Shown: positions 44,815 to 53,403 of the stretch, in pieces
Numbering within the stretch: position 1 is the stretch's first letter
Layout: each line of letters opens with the position of its first letter
From: Phaeacidiphilus oryzae TH49
Lineage (GTDB): Bacteria; Actinomycetota; Actinomycetes; Streptomycetales; Streptomycetaceae
Length of the DNA: 64,000 nt
Assembly (NCBI RefSeq): GCF_000744815.1
Contig: NZ_JQMQ01000005.1
Location: 2,674,055 to 2,738,054, forward strand
Reading direction: 5' to 3'
Made by a program: the position numbers and the translations under genes
The notes under the pieces: generated by a model
What the model was told of the DNA's origin: nothing
Databases searched by the model: none
What the model saw: only the letters and a program-made list of their open reading frames with translations

Positions 44815-45852
44815 ATGCGCCAGTACGGCAAGGACGCCGACGAGGACGACATCCGGGTCCGCCCGGGCAGGCGCGGCTCCCGGCCGCGCAGCCGGAACCG
44901 CCCCAAGCACGAGGACGCCGACGAGGGCCGGGTGCTCACCGTCGACCGGGGCCGGTTCACCGTCCTGGTCGAGGAGGACAGCCGGCGGGAGCGCGCGATC
45001 CACGCCGTGAAGGCCCGCGAGCTGGGCCGCAAGGGCGTCGTGGTCGGGGACAGGGTCGCGGTGGTCGGCGACCTGTCCGGCGAGGCCGGCTCGCTGGGCC
45101 GGATCGTCCGGGTCGAGGACCGCTCCTCGGTGCTGCGGCGCACCGCCGACGACGACGATCCCTACGAGCGGATCGTGGTGGCCAACGCCGACCAGCTGGC
45201 GATCGTCACCGCCCTGGCCGACCCCGAGCCGCGCCCGCGGCTGATCGACCGCTGCCTGGTGGCGGCGTACGACGCGGGGATGGAGCCGCTGCTGGTGCTG
45301 ACCAAGTCGGACCTGGCCTCGGCGGCGCCGCTGCTGGAGACCTACGCCCCGCTGGGGATCAAGCACGTGGTGACCCGCCACGACCGGTTCGACGAGCCGG
45401 CCGAGCCCGGCGACGCGGACGAGGTCGAGCAGGTGCGCGAGCTGCTGCGGGGCCGTTGGACCGTCTTCGTCGGCCACTCCGGGGTGGGCAAGACCACCCT
45501 GGTCAACGCGCTGGTGCCGGAGGACAGACGGCGGGCGACCGGGCGGGTGAACACGGTGACCGGGCGCGGGAGGCACACCACCACCTCGGCGATGGCGCTG
45601 CAGCTTCCCGGTGCGGACGGGTGGGTGGTGGACACCCCCGGCTTCCGCTCCTTCGGGCTGTCGCATGTGGATCCCTCCCGGGTGATCCACGCCTTCCCGG
45701 ACCTGGGGCCGGGGACGGCCGAGTGCCCACGCGCCTGCTCGCACGACGAGCCGGACTGCGCCCTGGACGCCTGGGTCGCCGCCGGCCACGCGGACCCCGC
45801 GCGGCTGGCCTCCCTGCGCCGGCTGCTGCGGACCCGCGAGGAGAGCGACTAG
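44815..45852 (+). CDS. rsgA: Ribosome small-subunit maturation GTPase
   Basis: 345-residue circularly permuted GTPase. An N-terminal OB fold (about 35-110), G4 LTKSDLAS, G1 GHSGVGKTTL (about 220), G3 DTPGFRSFG, then a zinc knuckle CPRACSHDEPDC. Assists late 30S assembly. Its start lies 10 bp after aroA, so co-transcription is likely. Confidence 0.95.
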   Translation: MRQYGKDADEDDIRVRPGRRGSRPRSRNRPKHEDADEGRVLTVDRGRFTVLVEEDSRRERAIHAVKARELGRKGVVVGDRVAVVGDLSGEAGSLGRIVRVEDRSSVLRRTADDDDPYERIVVANADQLAIVTALADPEPRPRLIDRCLVAAYDAGMEPLLVLTKSDLASAAPLLETYAPLGIKHVVTRHDRFDEPAEPGDADEVEQVRELLRGRWTVFVGHSGVGKTTLVNALVPEDRRRATGRVNTVTGRGRHTTTSAMALQLPGADGWVVDTPGFRSFGLSHVDPSRVIHAFPDLGPGTAECPRACSHDEPDCALDAWVAAGHADPARLASLRRLLRTREESD

Positions 45853-45978
45853 GCGGAGCCCCCGCCGACGGCAGCGCCCCGCCAAATGGCGGGCCGGGGG
45901 CGCGGCGTGGGGGTATCCGGGGGAGCTTGCGGGCACCATGGGCCAAGGTCCGTCACGTCTTCCCGTACGGGGGTTCGC

Positions 45979-46302
45979 ATGGCTTGGCTCGCGGTGATCC
46001 TCGCCGGTCTGCTGGAGACCGGCTTCGCGGTCTGCCTCAAGCTGAGCGACGGCTTCACCCGGATCTGGCCGACCATCGCGTTCGCCTGCTTCGCCGTCTC
46101 CAGCTTCGGCCTGCTGACCCTCGCCCTGAAGCGGCTGGACGTGGGCCCGGCGTACGCGGTCTGGACGGGCATCGGCGCCTCCGGCACGGCCCTCTACGGG
46201 ATGATCTGGCTGGGCGACACCGTCTCGGTGCTCAAGATCGTCTCGATCTGCCTGGTGCTCGCCGGCGTCGTCGGCCTCCAGCTCAGCGGCGCGGCCCACT
46301 GA
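45979..46302 (+). CDS. SMR family efflux transporter (SugE/Gdx-like)
   Basis: 107 residues with four membrane helices. WLAVILAGLLETGFAVCLK has the essential Glu of helix 1. The GFTRIWPT stretch resembles the guanidinium-exporter (Gdx/SugE) subgroup rather than EmrE. I found no guanidine riboswitch upstream. The palindrome CCCGTACGGG lies shortly before the start. Confidence 0.85.
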   Translation: MAWLAVILAGLLETGFAVCLKLSDGFTRIWPTIAFACFAVSSFGLLTLALKRLDVGPAYAVWTGIGASGTALYGMIWLGDTVSVLKIVSICLVLAGVVGLQLSGAAH

Positions 46303-46325
46303 CCGGGACCGCGACTGATCAGGCG

Positions 46326-46808
46326 TCAGAGCTCGGTCGGAGCGGTGCTGTTGGCGTCCCGGAGGGCGCGCATCAGCCCCGCCGCCTCGGCCGCCCGGCG
46401 CTCGCCGAGCGGGCCGAGGAAGTGCTCGCGGAGCAGCGCGGCATGCCGCCGCCTGCCCTCCTCGGCGATCCGGCGGCCGGCCGGGGTGAGCACCACATAC
46501 GTCACCCGCCGGTCCGCCGGGCAGCCCTGACGCTCCACCAGTCCGGCCCCCACCAGCCGGTCGGCCAGCTTGGTGAACCCCCCGCTGGTCAGCGAGACCT
46601 CGTTGGCCAGCCGGGTCATCGGCAGCTGATGGCCGGGGGTGCGCAGCAGCCGCAGCAGCACCTCGAACCAGGGACCCGGCAGGTCGACCCCCTCGACCGG
46701 GCCCACCTGGACCCGCCTGGTGGTGCGGTCGTACGCCTCCACGACCAGCCCCCACCAGGTGATGAGCTCCTCGTCGTCCACCCCGGTCGCCCGCTCCACC
46801 GCTGCCAT
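46326..46808 (-). CDS. MarR family transcriptional regulator
   Basis: 160-residue winged-helix protein. PMTRLANEVSLTSGGFTKLAD is the recognition helix region and ERQGCPADRRVTYVVLT is the wing. Convergent with the SMR gene, 23 bp away, and divergent from hisN. Target unknown; the SMR pump or itself are candidates. Confidence 0.86.
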   Translation of the reverse strand: MAAVERATGVDDEELITWWGLVVEAYDRTTRRVQVGPVEGVDLPGPWFEVLLRLLRTPGHQLPMTRLANEVSLTSGGFTKLADRLVGAGLVERQGCPADRRVTYVVLTPAGRRIAEEGRRRHAALLREHFLGPLGERRAAEAAGLMRALRDANSTAPTEL

Positions 46809-46904
46809 GGGTCCACATTAACCAGCCGCGGGGGGCGGGCGGAGCCGCGCGCGGGGGCGGGGCGCGGTGGTCCCCCGGGGCCCGCGTGTCATAGCGTTCG
46901 CCCC

Positions 46905-47699
46905 ATGCCCGACTTCCACGATGATCTGCGGCTGGCCCACGTCCTCGCCGACCACGCCGACTCGGTCACCACCGAGCGCTTCAAGGCGCTCGATCTGCGG
47001 GTCGAGACCAAGCCCGATCTGACCCCCGTGAGCGACGCCGACAAGGCCGCAGAGGACGTGGTCCGCAGCGTGCTGAGCCGGGCCCGGCCGCGGGACGCGG
47101 TGATGGGCGAGGAGCACGGCGTGACCGGGCACGGGCCCCGCCGCTGGGTGATCGACCCCATCGACGGCACCAAGAACTACGTCCGCGGGGTGCCCGTCTG
47201 GGCCACCCTGATCTCGCTCCTCGAACTGGGCCCCGGCGGCGAGGAGCCGGTCGTCGGCCTGGTCTCCGCCCCGGCGCTGGGCAAGCGCTGGTGGTCGGCG
47301 AAGGGTTCCGGCGCGTTCACCGGGCGCTCGCTGGCCCGGGCGACCCGGCTGCAGGTCTCCGACGTCTCCCGGCTCTCCGACGCCTCCCTCTCGTACTCCT
47401 CGCTGACCGGCTGGGAGGAGCGCGGGCTGCTGCCGAACTTCGTCGACCTGTCCAGGAAGGTCTGGCGGACGCGCGCCTTCGGCGACTTCTGGTCCTACAT
47501 GATGGTGGCCGAGGGCGCGGTGGACCTGGCCGCGGAACCCGAGCTGTCGCTCTGGGACATGGCGGCCCCCTGCGCGATCGTCACCGAGGCCGGCGGCCGG
47601 TTCACCGACCTCCAGGGCCGGCCCGGCGTCCACGGTCCGAACGCGGTGGCGTCCAACGGGCTGCTCCACGAGGCGCTGCTCGGCAGCCTCAACGCCTGA
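46905..47699 (+). CDS. hisN: Histidinol-phosphatase, inositol monophosphatase family
   Basis: 264 residues. Metal-site motifs GEEHG, WVIDPIDGTKNYVRG and WDMAAPCAIVTEAGG are intact. In actinobacteria this fold serves as HisN, the penultimate step of histidine synthesis. It is away from the his operon, as usual in Streptomyces. Confidence 0.9.
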   Translation: MPDFHDDLRLAHVLADHADSVTTERFKALDLRVETKPDLTPVSDADKAAEDVVRSVLSRARPRDAVMGEEHGVTGHGPRRWVIDPIDGTKNYVRGVPVWATLISLLELGPGGEEPVVGLVSAPALGKRWWSAKGSGAFTGRSLARATRLQVSDVSRLSDASLSYSSLTGWEERGLLPNFVDLSRKVWRTRAFGDFWSYMMVAEGAVDLAAEPELSLWDMAAPCAIVTEAGGRFTDLQGRPGVHGPNAVASNGLLHEALLGSLNA

Positions 47700-47838
47700 C
47701 GAACCGTCGGCTCCACTTTCCGGGCGCACTCCGCCGATTGACACTCCGTCACCACGTGCGCGGGTGCTAGTCAGGAGCACGGAAGCATGTGAACATGTGA
47801 AAACCCTGCTCGCACCACTTCCGAGGAGGCCTGACGCC

Positions 47839-48264
47839 ATGCTCGTGGCAGACGTGATGACCCCGCTCGCCCTGACCATCGGACCCGCCCACACCCTCCG
47901 TGACGCCGCCCGGCTGATGGCCGGCCGCCGCGTCGGCTCAGCCGTCGTCGTCGACCCGGAGACCGCCGGCCTCGGCATCATCACCGAGCGGGACATCCTC
48001 GTCTCCCTCGGACTCGGCGAGGACCCGGACCGCGAGACCGCGGACGCCCACACCACCACCGAGGTCGTCTTCGCCGCCCCCGGCTGGACCCTCGCCCGGG
48101 CCGCGGACGCGATGCTGCGCGGCGGCTTCCGGCACCTGGTGGTGGTCGACGGGGGCGAGATCGCCGGCGTCCTCTCCGTCCGGGACGTCCTCCGCGGCTG
48201 GTCGGCCGCGCGGACGGGCGGGACCGGACTCGGACAGTCCGGGGAACTGGTCGGGACGGGCTGA
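47839..48264 (+). CDS. Two-CBS-domain protein
   Basis: 141 residues made of a CBS pair: VADVMTPLALTIGPAHTLRD to TERDILVSL (about 1-62), and EVVFAAPGWTLARAADAML to SVRDVLRGW (about 70-127). CBS pairs bind adenosyl ligands and sense energy state. GAGGAGG (47823-47829) supports ATG 47839; an upstream start at 47764 has none. Confidence 0.88.
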   Translation: MLVADVMTPLALTIGPAHTLRDAARLMAGRRVGSAVVVDPETAGLGIITERDILVSLGLGEDPDRETADAHTTTEVVFAAPGWTLARAADAMLRGGFRHLVVVDGGEIAGVLSVRDVLRGWSAARTGGTGLGQSGELVGTG

Positions 48265-48325
48265 TCAACTCCCCGCCGGTCCAGGTACGGTGGGGGCAAT
48301 CCGGCCCGACACCCAGCGAGGCTCC

Positions 48326-49024
48326 ATGTCCTGGATCAGCGATCAGCTGCTGCACCTCAACGGCGCTCTCGTCCTGGTCGTCGTCTTCCTCCTGCCCGCC
48401 CTGGAGTCCTCGGTCTTCCTGGGCTTCGTGATCCCCGGCGAGACCGCCGTGGTGGTCGGCGGGGTCACCGCCTACTACGGCCGGATGCCGCTGTGGGCGG
48501 TGCTCGCGGCGGCCCTCCTGGGCGCGGTCATCGGCGACAGCGTCGGCTACGCGGTCGGCAAGCGCTGGGGGGACGCGGTCCTGGGCCGGATCCCCCAGCG
48601 GCTGATCAAGCCCGCGCACATCCGGCAGAGCAAGGAACTGATCGCCCGGCTCGGCGGCCGGGCGGTCTTCACCGGGAGGTTCGCGGCGGCCCTGCGGGCG
48701 CTGGTCCCCGGGCTCTGCGGGGTCTCCCGGATGCCGTACCGCACCTTCGCCCTGTGGAACGTCCTCGGCGGGATGGTCTGGGCCACCGGCTTCGTCCTCC
48801 TCGGCTATCTGGCGGGGGCCAGCTGGCACAGGGTCGAGCACTACGCCTCGGTGGCCGGCTGGGTGCTGGTGGCCGTGGTGGTGGTCGCGATCGCCGTCCT
48901 CCTGCTGCTGAAGCGGCGCCACGAGCGGCGGGCGGCGGCACGCTTCGAGGCGGACCCGCAGGCGGGCGGCGGCGCCGGGGAGGGCGGAGAGGCCGGGGAG
49001 GCCGAGCGCGTCTCCGCCTCCTGA
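48326..49024 (+). CDS. DedA family membrane protein
   Basis: 232-residue DedA/SNARE-associated protein, a predicted lipid transporter/flippase. ESSVFLGFVIPGETAVVVGG and FTGRFAAALRALVPGLCGVSRM carry the conserved E/G-R motifs; four to five membrane helices. A charged Gly/Glu C-tail follows. ATG 48326 follows GAGG. Confidence 0.88.
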   Translation: MSWISDQLLHLNGALVLVVVFLLPALESSVFLGFVIPGETAVVVGGVTAYYGRMPLWAVLAAALLGAVIGDSVGYAVGKRWGDAVLGRIPQRLIKPAHIRQSKELIARLGGRAVFTGRFAAALRALVPGLCGVSRMPYRTFALWNVLGGMVWATGFVLLGYLAGASWHRVEHYASVAGWVLVAVVVVAIAVLLLLKRRHERRAAARFEADPQAGGGAGEGGEAGEAERVSAS

Positions 49025-49060
49025 GCCCCATCCGCCACTTGGACTTCGTCCAGGATCATA

Positions 49061-49098
49061 CGGTGGCCAAAACCACACCAGATCGGAACTGGCCACCG
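49061..49098. promoter_or_regulatory. Long-spaced dyad upstream of the Fur-family gene
   Basis: CGGTGGCCA (49061-49069) and TGGCCACCG (49090-49098) form perfect 9-bp arms with a 20-nt, A-rich centre, ending 19 bp before the start. TAATCT at about 49105 could be a -10. A smaller hairpin GGAC-TTC-GTCC precedes it near 49041. It may be a self-operator or a terminator for the DedA gene. Confidence 0.4.
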
Positions 49099-49117
49099 GG
49101 CTGCTAATCTCAATGTC

Positions 49118-49558
49118 ATGAGTGACCTGCTGGAACGACTTCGGGAACGCGGCTGGCGGCTCACCGCGCAGCGGCGGGTCGTCGCCGAGGTGCTCGGTGG
49201 GGACGACGCCGCGGACGGCGCCCACATCCACCTGACCGCCGACGAGGTCCACGCGAGGGCGGCCGACCGCCTGCCGGAGATCTCCCGCGCGACCGTGTAC
49301 AACACCCTCGGCGAGCTGGTCTCGCTGGGCGAGGTCGTCGAGGTCGCGACGGACGGGCGGGCCAAGCGGTACGACCCCAACGCCCACCACGCCCACCAGC
49401 ACCTGGTCTGCGAGTCCTGCGGAGCGATCCGGGACGTCCACCCCAGCGCCGACCCGATCGCGGCGCTGCCGGACGCGGAGCGGTACGGCTTCACCGTCTC
49501 CGCGGCGGACGTCACCTACCGCGGCCTGTGCCCTGATTGCGCTGGGGCGCGCGCTTAG
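49118..49558 (+). CDS. Fur family metalloregulator (PerR/CatR-like)
   Basis: 146-residue regulator. Winged helix: RLTAQRRVVAEVLGG and EISRATVYNTLGELVSLGEV. Metal-site region HAHQHLVCESCG and a second CPDC pair give a four-Cys structural zinc site. The group controls peroxide defence or iron, zinc or nickel uptake; which metal cannot be told. Located 61 bp after its candidate dyad. Confidence 0.9.
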   Translation: MSDLLERLRERGWRLTAQRRVVAEVLGGDDAADGAHIHLTADEVHARAADRLPEISRATVYNTLGELVSLGEVVEVATDGRAKRYDPNAHHAHQHLVCESCGAIRDVHPSADPIAALPDAERYGFTVSAADVTYRGLCPDCAGARA

Positions 49559-49610
49559 TCGCCTACGGGGGCCTTTCTTCTTCACCGTTCGCGTCTGCGG
49601 GTCGGGGGCG

Positions 49611-49726
49611 GGCGGGCCGCGCAGTTCCCCGCGCCCCTGTTTTCGCGCCTTCGGCGCTGAAAACGGGGCACGGCTGATTCGCGGCCCGAAGGGCCAGGCG
49701 AATCAGGGGCGACTGCGCGGCCCGCC
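49611..49726. repeat. GC-rich palindromic repeat, copy F, branched
   Basis: 15-bp outer arms GGCGGGCCGCGCAGT (49611-49625) and ACTGCGCGGCCCGCC (49712-49726) are perfect. The inner part holds two further hairpins: CCCCTGTTTTCGCGCC against GCGCTGAAAACGGGG, and CTGATTCGC against GCGAATCAG around GGCCC/GGGCC. It can fold as a three-way junction. It lies between the convergent Fur-family and Sel1 genes. Confidence 0.75.
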
Positions 49727-49757
49727 GGCCACCGACCCGCAGAAGGCGCGGCGCCCG

Positions 49758-51953
49758 CTACGCCGTCAGCCCCGTCGCCAGTGACTCGCGCAGCGCGCGC
49801 GCTCGTTCGGTGACGCTCTTGGGGCCGGCGGACTCGGCGCGCTCGCACCAGACCCGCGCCTGCGACAGCTCCCCGCGCCGCGCCGCGATCAGCGCCAGCC
49901 GCAGCGCCGCCCGCCCGTGCCCGGCGTCCGCCGCGCGGATGTACCAGAGCATCGCCTCGGCCTCGCTGCCCTGCCGGGCCAGCAGCAGCCCGAGGTTGAA
50001 GGCCCCGCTCCTGCTCCCCGCCTCCGCCGCGCGCCGGTACCAGACCGCCGCCTGCGCCAGATCGCCCTGCTCGGAGGCGCGGACGCCCATCCGAACCTGC
50101 GCCCGGCGGTGGCCCTTCTCCGCCGCGACCGCGTACCAGTGGTCGCGCTCGGCCGCCGGCCCCTCCCCCTGGGTGTGCCGCTCCAGCAGGGAGGCGAGGG
50201 CGAAGGCGCCCTCCACCGAGCCGCCCCGCGCGGCCTGGCGGTAGCGCCGCTCGGCGCCCGGCAGGTCGCCGCGCTTCTCCCGGGCGGAGCCCAGCTGCAG
50301 CGAGGCCTCGGCGTGACCGCGTGCCGCGGCGCGCGCGTACCACTCCAGCGCGGACTCCTCCTCGCCGCGCCGGGCGTGGAGGATGCCCAGGTTGAACGCG
50401 GCGTCCACGCTGCCCGCCTCGGCCGCCTTGGAGAACCACGGCTCGGCGCCCTCCCGCTCGCCGCGTTCCAGCAGCAGCACGGCCAGCGCGTTGCAGGCGT
50501 CCCGGTGCCCGGCGTAGGCCGCCCGGCGGTACCACTGCTCGGCGGACTCCATCCGGCCCGCCTCGGCGCAGAGCAGCCCGAGGTTGAAGGCCCCGTTGTG
50601 GTCGCCGCAGTCCAGCGCCGCGCGGTACCAGCGTTCGGCCTCGGCGCGGTTGCCGCGGTCGGCGGCCAGCGCGCCCAGCGCGTTGGCCGCGCTGCCGTCG
50701 CCGGCCCGGGCGGCCTCCCGCCACCACTCGGCGGCGGCCTCCCCCTCTCCGCCGTCCCGCAGCAGGAAGCCGAGGGCGGTGGCCGCCCGCGGCTCTCCGC
50801 CCTGCGCGGCCTGCCGATACCAGTGCCCCGCCTCGTCCGACTCGCCGCGCCCCTCCAGCAGCTCGCCCAGCCGCAGCGCGGCGGCCGCGTGCGAGCGGGC
50901 GGCGGCCCGGCGGAACCAGGGCTCGGCGTCGTCCGGCGCGCCGGCGGCCTGCCGCAGCCGGCCGAGCCGGTACGCCGCCTCCCGGTGGCCGGCCTCGGCC
51001 GCGGTGCGGAACCAGTGCTCGGCGGCGTCCGGGTCGTGGTGGAGCTCCAGGTGCTCGGCGAGGGCGAAGGCCCCGCCGACATGCCCCTGCTCGGCGGCGT
51101 GCCGCAGCCAGTACTCGCTGCCGGGCTCGTCGCCCCGGTCGCGGAGGTGGAGCCCGAGGGCGTGGGCCGCGGGCGCGCTGCCGGCCACGGCCGCCTGCCG
51201 CCACCAGTACGCGGCCTCGTCCCGCAGCCCGCGCTGGTGCAGCAGCATGCCGAGGTTGTTCGCGCCGGCTCGCAGCCCCGCGCCGGCGGCCCGGCGCAGG
51301 TGCGGCTCGGCCTCGTCCAGCTCCCCGCGGCGGAGCAGCAGCGAGCCGAGGAGGCTCGCCGCGCCCGGATCGCCGGCTTCGGCGGCCCGCCGGTAGCGCG
51401 ACTCCAGGGCCGCCTCCTCGCGGGCGGCCAGGGCGGCCTCGAAGCCCTCGCGCGAGGGGGCCTCCACGGGTTCCTCGGAGGTGTCGTCGGCGAGCACCCC
51501 GGCGTCGTCGTGCTCGTCCGCCTCCTCCATCGCGGGGGCCTCGGCGGATTCCTCGAAGTCGGTGGGCCCCCGGGGGGTCTCGGGGCTGGGACGGGCGCCA
51601 GGCCGATCTGACGTTTCGTCAGCAGCCGTACCCTCGGCGGTAGTCGGCGCGGAGTTGGGGTAACCTGCTGCGGCCGCCGCACGAAGCGCGGCCTCCGCCG
51701 GCCGGAGCGGAAGGTCCGATCCGGCATCGGTACGCTGTCCCGGGACAGGACTTGACGAGACGTCGGCGGCGTCCGTCTGCTTCGCCGCCGCGCCTGCGCG
51801 TCGTCCTGCAATTACCGACATGTCGACTCCCGCGTCCTCCCCCACCTCCCCTTCGGGAGTCGGGGGCGCCCCCAGGCGAGCGGGCACCGGCGGTCCGACC
51901 GGGAGCTCGCGACCGAGGCCGACTGCCGCCTGCGGCCGCGCGCTGTCCCCCAT
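49758..51953 (-). CDS. Sel1/TPR-repeat protein
   Basis: 731 residues. The first about 185 are low complexity (Pro/Ala/Glu/Asp). The rest is about fifteen tandem 36-residue Sel1-like repeats of the form AEPHLRRAAGAGLRAGANNL, AEHWFRTAAEAGHREAAYRL and so on, which should form a solenoid for protein contacts. No membrane segment or enzyme motif. ATG 51953 opens the frame after a lower-GC leader; a longer frame to 52061 looks non-coding. Confidence 0.8.
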   Translation of the reverse strand: MGDSARPQAAVGLGRELPVGPPVPARLGAPPTPEGEVGEDAGVDMSVIAGRRAGAAAKQTDAADVSSSPVPGQRTDAGSDLPLRPAEAALRAAAAAGYPNSAPTTAEGTAADETSDRPGARPSPETPRGPTDFEESAEAPAMEEADEHDDAGVLADDTSEEPVEAPSREGFEAALAAREEAALESRYRRAAEAGDPGAASLLGSLLLRRGELDEAEPHLRRAAGAGLRAGANNLGMLLHQRGLRDEAAYWWRQAAVAGSAPAAHALGLHLRDRGDEPGSEYWLRHAAEQGHVGGAFALAEHLELHHDPDAAEHWFRTAAEAGHREAAYRLGRLRQAAGAPDDAEPWFRRAAARSHAAAALRLGELLEGRGESDEAGHWYRQAAQGGEPRAATALGFLLRDGGEGEAAAEWWREAARAGDGSAANALGALAADRGNRAEAERWYRAALDCGDHNGAFNLGLLCAEAGRMESAEQWYRRAAYAGHRDACNALAVLLLERGEREGAEPWFSKAAEAGSVDAAFNLGILHARRGEEESALEWYARAAARGHAEASLQLGSAREKRGDLPGAERRYRQAARGGSVEGAFALASLLERHTQGEGPAAERDHWYAVAAEKGHRRAQVRMGVRASEQGDLAQAAVWYRRAAEAGSRSGAFNLGLLLARQGSEAEAMLWYIRAADAGHGRAALRLALIAARRGELSQARVWCERAESAGPKSVTERARALRESLATGLTA

Positions 51954-52167
51954 GGCTCCATGGTCGCACCACCCGCAACCCGCGTACACCTGGTATACCG
52001 CAACTCCCGAGGTTGCTTCAGCGCTTTGTCGATTTCCCGACTCATCCACCGCACAAACCACTTGTCCGGGTGGGAATGTGACGGCGCATCAAAAGATGCT
52101 GCGCGCCCCTCGCGCGCACCGCACACCCCGCGCCCATGGTTTGCGCACAGTCGCCGACCACGCACGC

Positions 52168-52207
52168 AGGACGAGGGCCCGGTTCCGTAGAACCGGGCCC
52201 TCGTCCT
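52168..52207 (-). terminator. Terminator of the downstream initiator tRNA gene
   Basis: 18-bp perfect stem: AGGACGAGGGCCCGGTTC (52168-52185) and its complement (52190-52207), loop CGTA. It lies 7 bp past the 3' end of the tRNA. Confidence 0.85.
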
Positions 52208-52213
52208 GATGAG

Positions 52214-52287
52214 TAGCGGGGACAGGATTTGAACCTGCGACCTCTGGGTTATGAGCCCAGCGAGCTACCGAGCTGCTCCACCCCGCG
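52214..52287 (-). tRNA. Initiator tRNA-fMet (CAT), copy 1
   Basis: 74 nt without encoded CCA. Anticodon CAT in a loop closed by three G-C pairs (GGG/CCC) and an unpaired first position (C1 opposite U72) mark an initiator, not elongator, tRNA. T-loop GGTTCAAATCC. Identical to the copy at 53280-53353. Confidence 0.95.
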
Positions 52288-52302
52288 TCGGTGAAGTTGA
52301 CT

Positions 52303-53133
52303 TTACGTCACCTCACCGACCAGTGCAAATCCGTCTCCCCCGGCCTGCCGCCCGTCCGCCCGCGCCGGCGCCATCGCGTTCCGCATCCGGGGCTCCGGCA
52401 TCCGCAGCTCCACCATCCGCCGCCAGCCGTACGCCTCCTCGTAGAGCCACAGCCCGTAGACGCCGGCCGCCAGCAGCCCGCGCTTCCAGGACGGCCAGCC
52501 GAGGATCTCGCCCATCCGCCGCATCACCGCGAGGCCGACCCCCCGGTGGGTGCGGATCTCCGCCTTCGCCGTACGGCGGAGGAGCTCGCGGATGTAGCCG
52601 CCGTGGCCGGCGGCGCTGAGCCGCAGCAACTCCTCGTGGCAGTACGCGAGATGGTTGTCCTCGTCGGCGGAGATCATCCGCACCGCCCGGCCGATCTCCG
52701 GATCGTCGCCGAAGACCCGCACCATCAGCCGCATGTCCTCGGAGGCCCGCTGCTCGGTCACCCTGCTGTGCACCAGGTAGGTGATCACGTCGCGGTCGGT
52801 CAGCGGACGGTCGTCCTTGAGGCGCTCGTGGATCAGGCCGATGCCCTGGCGCTCCAGGAGCATGCAGTAGTCGGCGTCGTCGGGGACGTCCACCGGCCCG
52901 ACACCGCGCTTGCGCATCAGCCGGTCGAAGATCCGCCCGTGCTTGCGCTCGTCCGCGCCATGCCGGGCGATCTTGGGGGCCAGCTCGCGGTCGCGGACCA
53001 GCGAGGCGATCCGCTCGTTCTCCCATCCGCCCTGGTCCTCACCGGACGCGGCGATGCTGCAGAAGAGTTGGTAGGCCCGGTCATCAGCGTAGATCTCTCG
53101 GAACACCGATCCCGCGGTCAGCACGATGATCAC
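52303..53133 (-). CDS. Ferritin-like domain membrane-associated protein
   Basis: 276 residues. A four-helix ferritin-like region (about 20-165) has repeated Glu and His pairs: ERKHGRIFDRLM, EQRASEDMRLMVRVFG and SADEDNHLAYCHEELLRL, which fit a di-iron site. The C-terminal part (about 200-250) is GILGWPSWKRGLLAAGVYGLWLY-like and hydrophobic. Probably a di-iron oxidase or oxygen-stress protein; function unknown. It sits between two identical tRNA genes on the same strand. Confidence 0.72.
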   Translation of the reverse strand: MIIVLTAGSVFREIYADDRAYQLFCSIAASGEDQGGWENERIASLVRDRELAPKIARHGADERKHGRIFDRLMRKRGVGPVDVPDDADYCMLLERQGIGLIHERLKDDRPLTDRDVITYLVHSRVTEQRASEDMRLMVRVFGDDPEIGRAVRMISADEDNHLAYCHEELLRLSAAGHGGYIRELLRRTAKAEIRTHRGVGLAVMRRMGEILGWPSWKRGLLAAGVYGLWLYEEAYGWRRMVELRMPEPRMRNAMAPARADGRQAGGDGFALVGEVT

Positions 53134-53239
53134 CCCGTCTCAGCGAGTACACCACCGGCCACGCTAAGCAGGGCTCCGGGGATCCGCACGCGGGATACGA
53201 CGCCTGGACTACACACCGGAAGCGCCCGGAACGAGGAAA

Positions 53240-53267
53240 AGGCCCTCCGGATTTCTCCGGAGGGCCT
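53240..53267 (-). terminator. Terminator of the upstream initiator tRNA gene
   Basis: 12-bp perfect stem AGGCCCTCCGGA (53240-53251) and TCCGGAGGGCCT (53256-53267), loop TTTC, 12 bp past the tRNA 3' end. On the minus strand it is followed by TTTTCCTCG. Confidence 0.85.
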
Positions 53268-53279
53268 CGTCCCACTTGG

Positions 53280-53353
53280 TAGCGGGGACAGGATTTGAAC
53301 CTGCGACCTCTGGGTTATGAGCCCAGCGAGCTACCGAGCTGCTCCACCCCGCG
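53280..53353 (-). tRNA. Initiator tRNA-fMet (CAT), copy 2
   Basis: 74 nt, base-for-base identical to 52214-52287, with its own terminator. Initiator features as in copy 1: CAT anticodon, three G-C pairs, mismatched first pair. Confidence 0.95.
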
Positions 53354-53403
53354 TCGTTGTGTGCCAACCGTAGCACGTACGCCGACGACCAGGGAAATCC
53401 GAT

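Noticed and set aside
45853-45978. Guanidine riboswitch ahead of the SugE/Gdx-like gene
   Set aside because: I looked for the ykkC, mini-ykkC and guanidine-III conserved cores and found only a short CCCGTACGGG palindrome and an rsgA-end hairpin.
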